This document shows, in pieces, positions 12,853-23,918 of a stretch of 64,000 nt of DNA. This stretch comes from Amphibalanus amphitrite (taxonomy: Eukaryota > Arthropoda > Thecostraca > Balanomorpha > Balanidae), in contig NW_024881562.1 of assembly GCF_019059575.1 (NCBI RefSeq), positions 62,001-126,000 on the forward strand. Direction: 5' to 3'. Under the pieces are notes generated by a model. That model saw nothing but the letters and a program-made list of their open reading frames with translations. It did not search any database and was not told the origin of the DNA. The translations under genes and the position numbers were made by a program. Position 1 is the first letter of the stretch, and every line of letters starts with the position of its first letter.

Positions 12853-14046
12853 ACGAATGTACCTGTAGAAGGAGCTTTAGAGGCGATCGCCAAAGCCGTT
12901 AATAATATAGATGAAAGATCTCTTCCTCTTCCAAAAGCGCAGTATATGGAACTAGTAACACTTTGCATGCAGTTTAACACGTTTACTTTCGGTGACACTG
13001 AATACGTTCAGTCAAATGGTTTAGCCATGGGATCTCCGTTAAGTCCAGTAGCGGCTTGCTTGTACATGGAAAACCTGGAGGAAGAAAAGTACAAACATAT
13101 CATGGGCCCTGAGTGCACTTGGATTCGTTACGTTGACGACGTGCTCGTAATAGTTCCACACGATATGAACCTGAAAGAGAAGGTTATTGCCCTGAATGCC
13201 GTCGATCCGAAAATCCAATTCACAATTGAAACCGAAAACAGCGGAACGATTCCTTTCCTGGACACACTGGTTATTAGGTGCGGAAGTACAGCAAAATTTA
13301 AGGTATACAGAAAGCCTACAAATAAAGAAGACTACGTCCACTTCCTTTCAGGACACAGCGATCGCGTAAAAAGTGGCATAGTCATCGGCTTCTTTCTCCG
13401 AGCATTCAGGATTTGTAGCGAAGAATTCCTCGACGAAGAGATCGCCCATATATACGAAACGTTTACAAGACTTCATTATCCAAAAGGTTACTTAATTCGG
13501 CTCCAAAACAAGGCGAAGGAAATAAGGAGGAAGAGTGTAGAAGAAAAGAAGAAACAAAAACAAGAACAAAAGAAACGAGGACGATTCATAACGATTCCCA
13601 TCTCGAAACAAGCGAACGAAATAGCGACTAGTCTACGATCAGCTGGAACCAATGTAGCCATCGTTTCAGGATCCAAGATTCAAGATTTAGTGCGACCGAA
13701 GAAGGTGAACACATCAGACAACAGTGTTATATATAAGATACCTTGTTCTGGACCATGTTCAAAATCATATGTCGGTGAAACGGGGAGGGGTTTGAAAACA
13801 CGACTTCAAGAGCACAAACGTGATGTTCGAAATCATAATGTATCCAATGCGATGGTGCTTCATATAGAAAAGTGTCATCATCTTCCAGCTTGGGATTCAG
13901 CTACAGTGATGGAAAAGGGCATGCCAAAACCGATTAGGAGAGCCATGGAAGCTGCATATATTTTACTTGAAGACACTGTTAACATAAAACCAGGCTTCTA
14001 CAGCTGGTCCAGGATAGGTGCGAAAATGGTGCTAAAAAACAAATAG
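12850..14046 (+). pseudogene. PLE1 5'-truncated reverse transcriptase with GIY-YIG endonuclease (right copy)
   Basis: This is the C-terminal 398 residues of a Penelope-like polyprotein, open to a TAA stop. It begins at FTNVP, which in the family follows the first catalytic Asp of the palm, so RT motifs up to that point are missing. NGLAMGSPLSP is at residues 56-66, and the catalytic YVDD at 94-97 is followed by VLVI. A Lys/Arg-rich thumb and linker follow. The GIY-YIG nuclease begins near residue 291, with IYKIPC, SYVGETG, GLKTRLQEH and the Glu in RRAMEAAY; paired Cys (CSGPC) and HIEKCHH suggest the CCHH zinc motif of this class. Reading upstream of 12850 enters the inverted arm and is not element protein. 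The copy cannot make a full enzyme, though the nuclease half is intact. Confidence 0.9.
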
Positions 14047-14249
14047 CTATATCTATAGGAGTGTCTCTGTTATAATGTGTCAATGTGTCAATGCTGTGAT
14101 TATGACTTACAGAATAGTTTAGACAGAAGAACGATACAACATTTTAGTGCGAGATTAGATATAACCTGTATTTCAAAAAAGTAGAACTGTATTTCGTGCA
14201 GGCTGGTCGTCTTCTATATTTTTTATCGATGTAAAGCCTATATCTTGTT

Positions 14250-14293
14250 TTTCCACTGACGAAGGCACTTTGTTGTCGAAACGTCTGGTCTTA
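14250..14293 (+). ncRNA. Hammerhead-ribozyme-like motif at the 3' end of PLE1 (right)
   Basis: The segment reads CCA-CTGACGA-stem-GAAA-CGTC-TGG. CTGACGA (14256-14262) fits the CUGANGA box, GGCA/TGTC can form stem II with a small loop, GAAAC and GTC supply the rest of the core, and CCA/TGG can start stem I. Penelope-like elements are known to carry hammerheads in their terminal regions. Stem III is minimal, as in those motifs, so activity may need a dimer. Self-cleavage here is inferred, not shown. Confidence 0.65.
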
Positions 14294-15043
14294 TTACATT
14301 GTTTTTGGATTGTCATTGACTGTTAGAAGTGTAAATTTTTCTTGTTTTAATGTTTTTCATTGTCCGGAATCTAAAAATGATGTTTATTAGTGTAGCCAAT
14401 ATCATAATAAGACAATGAGGTGAGATCACCTGACCTTTCCCCAGCTAACTTAACTCAGCCTCATCTTACCCAGCCTGACCTGATCTAACCTAGCCCTACA
14501 CGTACCTGACACCTAACACCTACCCCTGCCAAAGCCCATGCTGGGTTGGGTCAGATAAGGTTGACTCGGAGTCAAGTGACATCCCATCAATGGATTATCA
14601 CATTTAGCTGTGCAAATGAGCATTATTTCCAGATTCAAGACAATAAAAACATGAAAAGAAGCAATGTTTACCGTAGGAACCTGTGAACCTCAGCTTCAGT
14701 AATAGGTATGAGCCTCTTCAAGTCTTCAGCTTGTCAAATTTCTTGCCACACTGATACTTTGCATCTGGATGTCCCCATTTTCAAGAACATCAGGATTCAG
14801 GGCTGCCTGTGTTGCCAGTGTGATTAGGCCTCACCATAACCCAGGGTTTTCTAAAAAAATCTATCTACCTGCAACTAATACCTGGAAAAATAATAAACTT
14901 CTAATTTCACAGACGATACAATTAACTTTTTTCATTTTACAAATTTTGTGCGAAAGAATGAACGGATCATATGGGTGTCCCACTAACCTCTGGTCCTCCT
15001 GGGTCTAGCATGGCCCTCTCACCAGGGTGGATGATATGGATGG

Positions 15044-15077
15044 TACGATCACAAGCGCCATATCACTTGTGATCGTA
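15044..15077. repeat. Hairpin with 12-bp perfect arms
   Basis: TACGATCACAAG and CTTGTGATCGTA flank a 10-base loop. It may belong to the 3' region of an adjacent retroelement, where stem-loops are common. Confidence 0.6.
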
Positions 15078-15182
15078 GATGGACTGAGGGTTGTTTTTAA
15101 TGTATTTTATACTGTATTACTTGCATCGTTTTTAATATGCCATGCTTGCATTTGTGTCTCCTCCCATACCCACGGTCAATAA

Positions 15183-15545
15183 ACGAATGAATGAATGAAT
15201 GAATGAATGGTGATGGTGAAAACCAAAACAGGGTGCCTGAGGACATGAGATATTGCACACTGCCATATCCAGTCATGTGATCAGTAAGGACTTTTCCCTC
15301 TCCCCATGCATTCCATGGGCCAAGTCGAAATCCTAGTCATGTGCTCAGAGCCAGTGAAGTTCAAGGGCCTTGACCAAAACGCCCTGGGTGGCGGGTGCCT
15401 GTTTTCACCATCCACCCTCGCCAGTTGCTGGCTGGCTTAATAAAGGAATGCAGTTCAAAAACGTGGAGCTTCCCAACAGCCAGCTCACTAGTGAGTATGA
15501 AACAAGCACCTTATCCACTAGGCCACATCATGACATGGAGGACAA
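15183..15545 (-). mobile_element. Probable tRNA-derived SINE with (CATT)n tail
   Basis: On the - strand the head contains TGGCCTAGTGGATAAGGTG, a good match to the pol III A box of a tRNA. The B box is degenerate. The body then runs for about 300 bases and ends in (CATT)n at 15184-15211. The head-body-short-repeat tail order fits a SINE, but I see no clear target duplication. The DNA on the other side of the tail (15001-15183) also resembles the 3' end of a retroelement on the + strand, so the boundary is uncertain. Confidence 0.4.
15184..15211 (+). repeat. (GAAT)n microsatellite, retroelement tail
   Basis: Six or so GAAT units follow AATAAAC. On the - strand they form the (CATT)n tail of the SINE-like unit. 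Confidence 0.85.
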
Positions 15546-15773
15546 GCAGCCTAGTGGCCTGGTGTTTCAAAATGATAACAACAACAATTAAAATGATGTT
15601 GAAGACTATACTCTGTTCCGTTTCAAGCTTGCAGCCGAAGTGCCCTGCTGAAAGCAGTGCGTGATTTCTTATATAAAGTACAGCTCTTACATTTTAAGAC
15701 GCAAATTCTTGAGCGGAGAAGCGATCTGCCCAAGAAACTCTGACTGCAAGCTTGATATGGAACAGATTATAGG

Positions 15774-15807
15774 GATTTGATTGGTCTATAGATAGACCAA
15801 TCAAATC
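15774..15807. repeat. Hairpin with 15-bp perfect arms
   Basis: GATTTGATTGGTCTA and its exact reverse complement are separated by TAGA. No poly-T terminator or promoter accompanies it. Confidence 0.7.
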
Positions 15808-16799
15808 AAACAAGTGTTTCATTCCCATGCAGCATGCACATTGCACAGGAAATTGACATAGCCCTAAGGGCTCTACTGCTAACAACTCAAATTGTGACAA
15901 ATTGAAGAAGAGCAGACATACCTTGTGAGTTATGGCCTGATCCAGGATATTAAGATCAAAAAGTTTTATTGGTACACCTTGGTTCCACCTGCCTCCACAA
16001 ACAAAATGAAATCAAAATGCAGTCCCCCGCCCTTTTACAATCGATTTACACAGATGCTCAAAATCACAAAAAAACGCCCTAGCTCACGTTATTTTTAACC
16101 CGAGTAGCAAAAAAGTACAACTGAACCTAGCGGATATTTTTTGAAGCAATAATTAAAAATAATTTGCAGGGGCATTTTGACAACCAAAAGAATATAATTA
16201 CTTTTAACACTTTCCAAATATTTTTAATATATCTCAAAAGTAGGTTTATTGCAATATAATCATTTATTATTTGATTTAATGGATTTTATGACAAAAGTCC
16301 GACTAAAACTAGACCCAACTTGATACAACAAATGAGTCAGAAATTGTCAGTGCTGCGCCGTTTAGGCTACAGTGGGTTTAAAATACCACTACCAAAATAT
16401 ATGTCGAGCATAAGTGCATTGAGAAAAGAGATAATTGAGCTATAAAGCATGCACTTTAGAAGACGCAGAATTTAAAACTCTTAGTTAAAAGTTCCTTGGC
16501 CTCCGCGCTACCCTCAAGCCGCTGAGGGGGGCATATAGTTGCCCCCTTTACTTCTGCGACGATTTCGTTGCAACGTGAAGAGATAGAGACGCGAAACCCT
16601 GCACACATCTTCCTGAATACCTAGCCGAGGTTGTGTCCAAATTTGGTGTCGATCCCATGTGAAATGACGGTGAAATGACGTCACAGTGACGTCAGAAGTC
16701 AAATTATAGATTTGCGGCTCTCAGTTTCCTCACGATATATCCGATATATGAGACCGAATATAAAGGACCAATTATTGGTCAGGAACTAGTTGGAGGTGT

Positions 16800-17010
16800 C
16801 CTGACCGTGACCTGAGGTCAACACCCTAAGTTGACCTAACCCAAACAAAAACTATATCTTTCGACGCGCCTGAGCGAGGCGAACACGATGCTGCCAAAAT
16901 CACGGCTCTGCAGCCGTTTTTTTTTTGCGAAATTATTCACCAAAAACTGAACCGTACCTTAGGACACTTGACCTGACCTCAGAGGTCACCGGTCGACCTA
17001 GGACCTTAAA
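16800..17010. repeat. Further AGGTCA/TGACCT-rich segment, possibly a third diverged relative
   Basis: The stretch has several TGACCT and AGGTCA motifs (for example at 16811-16840 and 16968-17000) in both orientations, with poly-T runs and CG-rich blocks that resemble the start of the dispersed repeat read on the - strand. I could not align it end to end, so membership of the family is a guess. Confidence 0.3.
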
Positions 17011-18001
17011 ATCGGGTACCAATCTCTGCGTCTCGTACCTAACGGCGCACACGCTCGTTTTTTTTCCGCGACGCGCTAGCTCCACCAGCTTCACAGCTCC
17101 ACAAAGCTTCACAGGGGCGAAACAGCGGGGGTTCGTACCCGTCCCCCCCGCCCCTCGGCCGGCGTGTATGTAGACTAGAAAACCAATAGGTCCGGCGAGG
17201 GTTAACATGGCCTTTCGAATGTTTGCCGATCATCAGTTGCTCCCTGATGTTGCATAGGTATGGGTATAGACTACAGGTGTTATGATTCTGAAAATGTATT
17301 GCGGTTTAGCGCAATTTGTTCAGAGCAGCAGTAATTCGTGTCCACGTTTAGTTGGCACTATCACATCTCCTTATAATGGATGGTAAGGCTACGAACCGGA
17401 CCTGACTTTAGGTCTTCAGCATCAAAATCTGAGCCAGCGAACTGCTGGAGCTGATGCTCATGTAGGTAGGACGTAGGTACAGTCACCAGCACTTGCTACT
17501 AATCACCTCGTTTTTGTTCAGTAGTTTGAAGACCGATCAATTCTCAGTCGCGCAAGATACGTCAAACGATCCGTTTGGTCCTCCGATTTTCGAATATCTA
17601 ACTTGTTTTCGTATATTCGAAGCATTTTGGGATGGGGAGCCAAAAAACCTCTTTTCTGCCCTAAAGTGTGCCCCAAGAAGTCGTAGAACCTAGTCCCGCC
17701 TCTGATCCACAGACCACTAGTGCCATCTCTTGTCAGCCGAACAAGCCACAGAAGTAAATAATGTCGCGTGACCTTTGCACACGCTACAATTACTACGCAG
17801 CTGTAGTGGGGGAAGCGGGGCGGAGGCGTGGAGAGGGACGCGATCGTTTGGCTGGGGTCAGGTCGCCGAGGTCAGAGGTCATCCGCCGGAGGGTGTTTGA
17901 GCGGTTGGGCCGTGTGGGCTGGGGCCTGCGGAGTGGGAGCGCCTGGACCTGTCTGGAAACAAGCCCTACAACGCAGTGACAGTCGAGAATATTGTGAGGA
18001 A

Positions 18002-18595
<594 letters not shown>

Positions 18596-19164
18596 CTGAA
18601 AAGGAAAACCAGAGAGGGTAAAATGAGAAAGAGGGCAATTGGTAAATCAGTGAGAGGGAGCGAGAGAGGAAATATTTAGTTGTGTCAGCTTGTTTCACAT
18701 GTAAAATGCAAATTTGCTTTCCATCGTTACAGCTTCGGATTGGAAATTAAATCTTAGCATCCTTATGATAAACCCACGTTGACGGGATGCAGTAGCGGCG
18801 GAACACCTTCAATTAAGGGGGGGGGGGCACTGCCGACTTTTGGCCCTATTATTTCCATGCAACGCTCATAGGGCTAATGAAGAAACGCCAAAATCAGAGG
18901 GGGCACGGTGTCCCGGTGCTCTCCCCGTTACGCAGCACAGTGAAAACTAGCACAGTGACAATCGTCTGAAATAAAATTGGATTCAGTAAGAACTAAGAAC
19001 TTCATTGTCCGAAAACCGCTGACAGTTGATAGCTCACTGACACTTAGAGCCGTGCAAAAGGAGGCGTGAAAACACTCTCCTCATTTCGTTCTATTACGAG
19101 AGGGCCTTGTCATGGCGTGAGAAAGGTGCTCTCAAAATAAATGACACTGTATGAGTGAATAAAT

Positions 19165-19750
19165 ATTCCGCGCCCCCTTGGGCTATTGGCGGACCCTACC
19201 ACCTGATCGGGTGGTGCAGCCGTTTCGCCCTCCACCTGAGATCTCGGAAAGTTACCGACCGATTTTAAACATTCAAAGAGCGTTCGATAGCCCCATCAGG
19301 GAACTACCATGTTACCAGGTTTCGTTGACCTAGGTGCAACCCATGACGTCACAAGTCAGGTCAAAGGTCGCATTGTTTTCACCGATTTAGTCTAAGGAAT
19401 GCGTTACAGTCAGTTAACACATCAAATAAAACGCATGCTATCGAAAAAACATCGATGGAGCGTTGGTTGTCTAATACATATGCTGCCTAAAGATGTCATT
19501 GATGCCAGGTCAGTTCACAGAGGTCAGGTCACTTAGGGTCACAATATGAACCCAACTATGCTAGGGTCGTGTGATACATGTTTTATGGCCAATTTTACAT
19601 TTAAAATTCAATGGTGTGAGCTAGACGGCCGTAGACGGTGTGAGTGGAAGTCAGGTCAAGGTCAGGTCAAAGAAGGTCAAATTTCAAAGTTGATATTTTG
19701 CATAAAAGGGGTATCTATTCGATGCAACTCATCACAGGAAATCCAATAGT
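19165..19750 (+). repeat. AGGTCA-rich dispersed repeat, copy 1 (uninterrupted)
   Basis: The segment aligns by eye with 56100-56900. Shared blocks in the same order include GCGTTCGATAGCCC, a TGACGTCAC-AGGTCAA block, ATGCGTTA, ATCGATRRAGCGT, GGGYCGTGTGATRCAT, TCAAATTTCAAAGTTGATA and CATCACRGGRAATCCAAT. It carries many AGGTCA motifs, clustered at 19505-19540 and 19645-19690. No frame is convincing. Confidence 0.75.
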
Positions 19751-20650
19751 CTTTGGCTTGCTTTGTGTGTTCTGTGACGGCCAAAAATTGAATTTGAAAA
19801 TTTTACGTAATAAATTTTGAGTAGCTTTCTTGCCATAACTTTGCTAAAAATGGAGCTATCGAGTTTAAGTTTGGCATATCTAGAGCAGATAATTCTATAA
19901 CATATATTTCAGTTTTAATTTTGAAAGTTGTTGGTATTTTCGGGGTGTTATACTTCTATAGTTTTGATGGTCAAAATCAATTTTTGTTTAGAGATAAGAG
20001 TTAGCAGTTCGGTAGCGCTGTTTATTTTACATCTTTTTGATCTTGAATATTTTTCGTTATCTTCAAAACTGTAGCGTGACAGCTCTCCCCGCTAAATCTT
20101 TTATTGGGTCGAAAATGACAAAACATGGCATCCCTCTGACGTCATTTGTGACTAACCTTTCATAAGAGCTCTGGAAAATTTGGTCACAAGGTGTAAAAAT
20201 GATGCCCGGAGGGGTCTTGAAAGTTTGGTGCCGACATTTGCTATACTTTAGGAGATATCGACTTAAAAGGAGAGAGGGGACCGTTTTGCGCCGCCCTCCC
20301 CCCTCAACGGGGCTTTCAGTTGCTGCTCTCACAGAACAATTGGTTATATTACAACGTAGTGGAATTGCAAGCGGCAATATAAGCTTCCTGCCAGCGCCGG
20401 ACCAGAGTTTAATAATGTTACATGCAGGCTGAATTTTAACATTTAACTTTTGAATTTTTAAACCGTTGAGCTTTTTAGAAGTTGTATGAACTGTTCAGCT
20501 CCTTTTTTGGTCCATCACAGCGGGCTTGTATGTCATTTGTCAACCAAAATCGAATCAAAAACCTTTTATTTGGTCTGGCTACCTTGCCAACTCCTTAACT
20601 GGATCGTCTAGTAGCTTTTGATTGGGCACTGTCCACATTGTCTAGCTTTT

Positions 20651-20677
20651 CGTGTCATAGACACTGTCTATGACACG
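20651..20677. repeat. Hairpin with 13-bp perfect arms
   Basis: CGTGTCATAGACA and its reverse complement are separated by a single C. It has no neighbouring gene that would explain it. Confidence 0.7.
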
Positions 20678-21499
20678 AGAAGAGGCTACTGACATCGTTT
20701 GTCGCGGTTGGATAATACCAATCCACGTCCCAGTGGCTGCTCGATCGCACTTTCCCTGGCCCACCTCTCCCACCAGGCTAGACTTTGCCCGGCACAGCCG
20801 TCGCCTCAGTGCCTCGGGCGGTGACCCGTTCAAAGGGGCTCACAATTCGTATGGTGCCGTGGCTCTCAAACCAATACAGAACAGTGAAACGCAAAGGCTC
20901 ACTTTCCATATAAGGCGAACGGCTGATTCTGGCGCCGGGGCTTCATTCATGCTAAGGCGCCCAATCACAGCGCCGCATTTCAGTTAGTGTCGGGCGCAAA
21001 AGCTACTATGCTCCGCCCCTCCATCACGTGACCCTGCCCTCACGTGGCCTCAGTCACGTGGTGTTTCCACTTCTTGGCGCATGGCGGCGCTAGTCTCGCA
21101 GGGGCGGTGGTAGCTTGCTCCCCCGCCGTCCGAGGGTGATGGGTAGCAACTGCTGGTGACTGTACATGTGGCTCGGCTGGTGCACTGTACGTTCCAGTAA
21201 GCTCCAGCCTGAGGTAGCTATCATTAGTTATCACTTACGAATGCTGATCGGTACGTTTGTAATAGCGTACAAAATAATTGATTCATTGGTGCTTACTGCT
21301 TCAAAATAATAATGATCAAACTCAAATAATAATCCGTAAAATCTCGTTCGTGGTTGCGGAATCAATAGGTACCGATTCAGATAGCTCACAGCTGCACTCA
21401 AGCCTGTATTTATCGTTTCCGATGTATGACATCAAAGTGGACAGTAATTAGTCATTATCCCTTCCGGATGTCACGTTCCGCACGCACTCGGACGTCTGT

Positions 21500-21775
21500 T
21501 GACGCTGCTAACTAGTTCACAGGTCGGCCGATAGATGGCAGGAGCGGCTCCGTCGGCTCCGACGCTTGTGTATGCACTCTTGTCGCCCTGCCGACCGCTC
21601 ATCGAATTCCGTTCCCGTTATGTCCGGCGGTGAAGCGGCAGTGACGACGGCGGCGGCGACAGTGCACGTCCAGGGTCCGCAGCTCCTGGGGCTTATCGGT
21701 CCGCGACCTGACCTGACCTGAGCTGACCTGAGCTTCACACTTATTTGAAGAAGCCGCAGCGAACGGTTCTATCAG
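21500..21775 (+). promoter_or_regulatory. Candidate 5' UTR exon and promoter region of the beta-tubulin gene
   Basis: A GC-richer segment ends in TTCTATCAG|gtgagcag at 21775/21776, a strong donor that could splice to the acceptor at 23079. The DNA just upstream includes several CACGTG/CACGTGA motifs near 21025-21060. No clear TATA box is seen. The exon start is unknown, and the link to tubulin rests only on position and splice-site quality. Confidence 0.3.
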
Positions 21776-23079
21776 GTGAGCAGTGATCGGTTTTCTCACG
21801 CTGAAGGGTAAATATCACGTTTTAGAGAAACAGTTGTGAGCTTTTCAAAACAATCTAAGCTAACTATGTATATGTGCATTCTTATTTTCTGCTTTGTCCC
21901 TTGTTGTGTTTTTCTTTCTTGGTAGCGATGTGGGATTTTCACGTTGACTTGAGCCGAGTTAGGACTTTGACGATTCGAAGTCGTTTCGTGGCATTATCCC
22001 CACTTATAATATGCGTGTGTGTGCGTAACGACATATCTAGTATCTACCCCTTTCGCGTTCATGCATCGACGCAATTACTATAGTTAATACCTACCAATTA
22101 GCCCCACAGTCCACCGGGGGCTAGCCCATCATGTTATCCGCTTGATATTAATGGCTTACACGAGCCCATTACGTCAGGAGCGGACCATTATTGTGACACG
22201 GCACAGCATCGGTGGCATGCTGGTCGCTGCGGCTGGGGCGTAGTCAGAAACGTTCAGTGAGTTGGTAATTAACCGAAACGTCCGAAAGCTACTGAACTGC
22301 TCAATATACATTATACGTTGTTTGATCTTTCCCGTCAATAACCGTTCATTTTCGGCAATAAGCCTTCTAAGATGCGACGTGAATAAATAGTGAATGACAG
22401 CTAGATACTATAGGTATAAGATAGGTGTATATACGCAAGGGGTGTACGTATATCTAATAACGTGTCTAATTGTCTTAATATACCTTTCGTTGATAAAAAC
22501 CAGTGGCGGCGGAAGGTAATTTTGGATGGGGGTGCAAGGTTTTCTCAAGGGGCCCCTCTGGAAGTTTTGGGCCCCCCTTCATTTTTTTTTGAGTGATTAT
22601 TATTGATTTATGTAAACCGAAGATTCTGGAAAACTATCCCCATACACACAACTTCTGTAAAAGGTTTGAAATTGCAGTGTACCTATCTACCTATCTCAAA
22701 TAATGAAAGCATAAAGAAGCAAATGCAGCTAGTTTGTTATCGGCTAATCTTTTAGTCTAGCCACCACCGGGCCAAACTGCCGAGACTGCCGAGAGAACCG
22801 AAGCAGATTTAGACTGTTTTGTCTACCGTGTCTAGGATTGGTATGCTAAGCTAAACAAAATAATTTTTTCCGTTTATGAGAGCAACCTTGCCTTGCCGAA
22901 TGACGTTCAGTTATACCGCTAAAGCCTCACAAGTTAACATCTATCTGTAGCTATCATTCCTGATGCCGAAGCACTTACTAGTTTGAGGATAAAAAGCTAC
23001 ATCATGCATTAATTGTGACGCAGCACGTCTGTATAATGTATGTTTGTGATCGTCCCTTTACAGCTCTGTTCCTTTTCAG

Positions 23080-23106
23080 GAACATCACAAGCGCCGGGGC
23101 TCCACA
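23080..23106 (+). other. Beta-tubulin 5' UTR in the ATG exon, after a probable splice acceptor
   Basis: The tract ctgttccttttcag just before 23080 is a good 3' splice site, and the ATG lies 27 bases downstream. This suggests that the start-codon exon is preceded by a separate untranslated exon. The acceptor is read from sequence; its use is inferred. Confidence 0.55.
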
Positions 23107-23821
23107 ATGAGGGAGATCGTCCACATCCAGGCCGGCCAATGTGGCAACCAGATCGGCTCCAAGGTGAGACGGCTGTCTGCTGTCTTCATAGCTCACATTC
23201 GGGTGGATCAGTGTGGCAAACTTATTCGGCTCGAGAGTGTTGAGGCGTGAGAGGTTCACAATTTTCTAAGTCAGCTCCGTTCAGAGATACCTACTCGTAC
23301 TGCTAACAAATTAATTGTACGGACAGATGGAGAAAATCAAAAGAACATGGGAACTCAGAGAATGACTGCAGGAAGGGCTTAGCATACCGGCTAGGTGTCT
23401 AATCTTCCTTTTAAGCTAGTATTATGCCACACATTCTTTCGCTATACAGCTCAAAATCAAACACTTATTAACAGTAGGTCTTAACCGACCGGACCTTTAG
23501 GTGGATGAGCACTGTGTCTACTGTGTTTAACGTGCGTACTGTGTAGCTGGGTGAGGTTGGCTGTCCGTTCCGAGGGCGGCAGGTCGGCCACCTGTACAGA
23601 GGTTGGCTGTCTGTGCTGAAGTCAGTAAGTCGGCTGTCAGTGCAGCAGAGATCGGCTGTTGGTACTGAGGTCGGCTGTCTCTTCCGAGGTAGGACACTCG
23701 CCACTCGGGCCGTTGACTGTTTGTGCCGAGGCCTGCTGTCTGTAACGAAGTCAGAAGGGCGGCTGTCTGCGCCAAAGTCAATGCTCAGTATGGTTCCCTT
23801 TGTTTACAGAGGTCGGGTGTC

Positions 23822-23918
<97 letters not shown>

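Larger units (their letters stand above)
11701..14334 (+). mobile_element. Penelope-like element PLE1, inverted head-to-head dimer with target duplication
   Basis: The unit is a large palindrome. The left arm 11739-12852 and right arm 13209-14322 are reverse complements over about 1.11 kb, and the only difference I found is one A in an A-run. A 356-bp centre (12853-13208) is present once. The 12-bp direct repeat TTAGAAGTGTAA flanks it at 11701-11712 and 14323-14334, marking a target duplication. The left side has a further 26 bases (11713-11738) outside the arm, like the one-sided extensions known for Penelope insertions. Both outer ends are element 3' ends, and each carries a GIY-YIG endonuclease sequence and a hammerhead-like motif. 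Near-identity of the arms implies a recent insertion. Confidence 0.9.
14335..18001. other. Non-coding repeat-rich stretch
   Basis: Besides the SINE-like unit and hairpins listed, 14400-14520 has repeated CTGACCT/TAACCTAGCC motifs, 15950-16460 is AT-rich with nothing recognisable, and 16500-17200 has TGACCT-rich and CG-rich blocks. No gene is seen. Confidence 0.5.
18600..21499. other. Non-coding stretch upstream of the tubulin gene
   Basis: It holds copy 1 of the dispersed repeat, a hairpin at 20651-20677, a G run near 18821, and a CAGTAGCGGCGGAA motif at 18790 that resembles CAGTGGCGGCGGAA at 22502, perhaps ends of one transposon family. No protein or RNA gene is recognised. Confidence 0.5.

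Noticed and set aside
12015..12998. Reading the left PLE1 frame as a separate complete gene starting at 12998
   Set aside because: Its first 49 codons are antisense of the central region of the palindrome, not Penelope protein.
22245..22300. GAAACGTC motif within a GTTCAGT/ACTGAAC hairpin, considered as a third hammerhead
   Set aside because: The CUGANGA box is absent (CAGTGAG instead) and no Penelope coding sequence is nearby.
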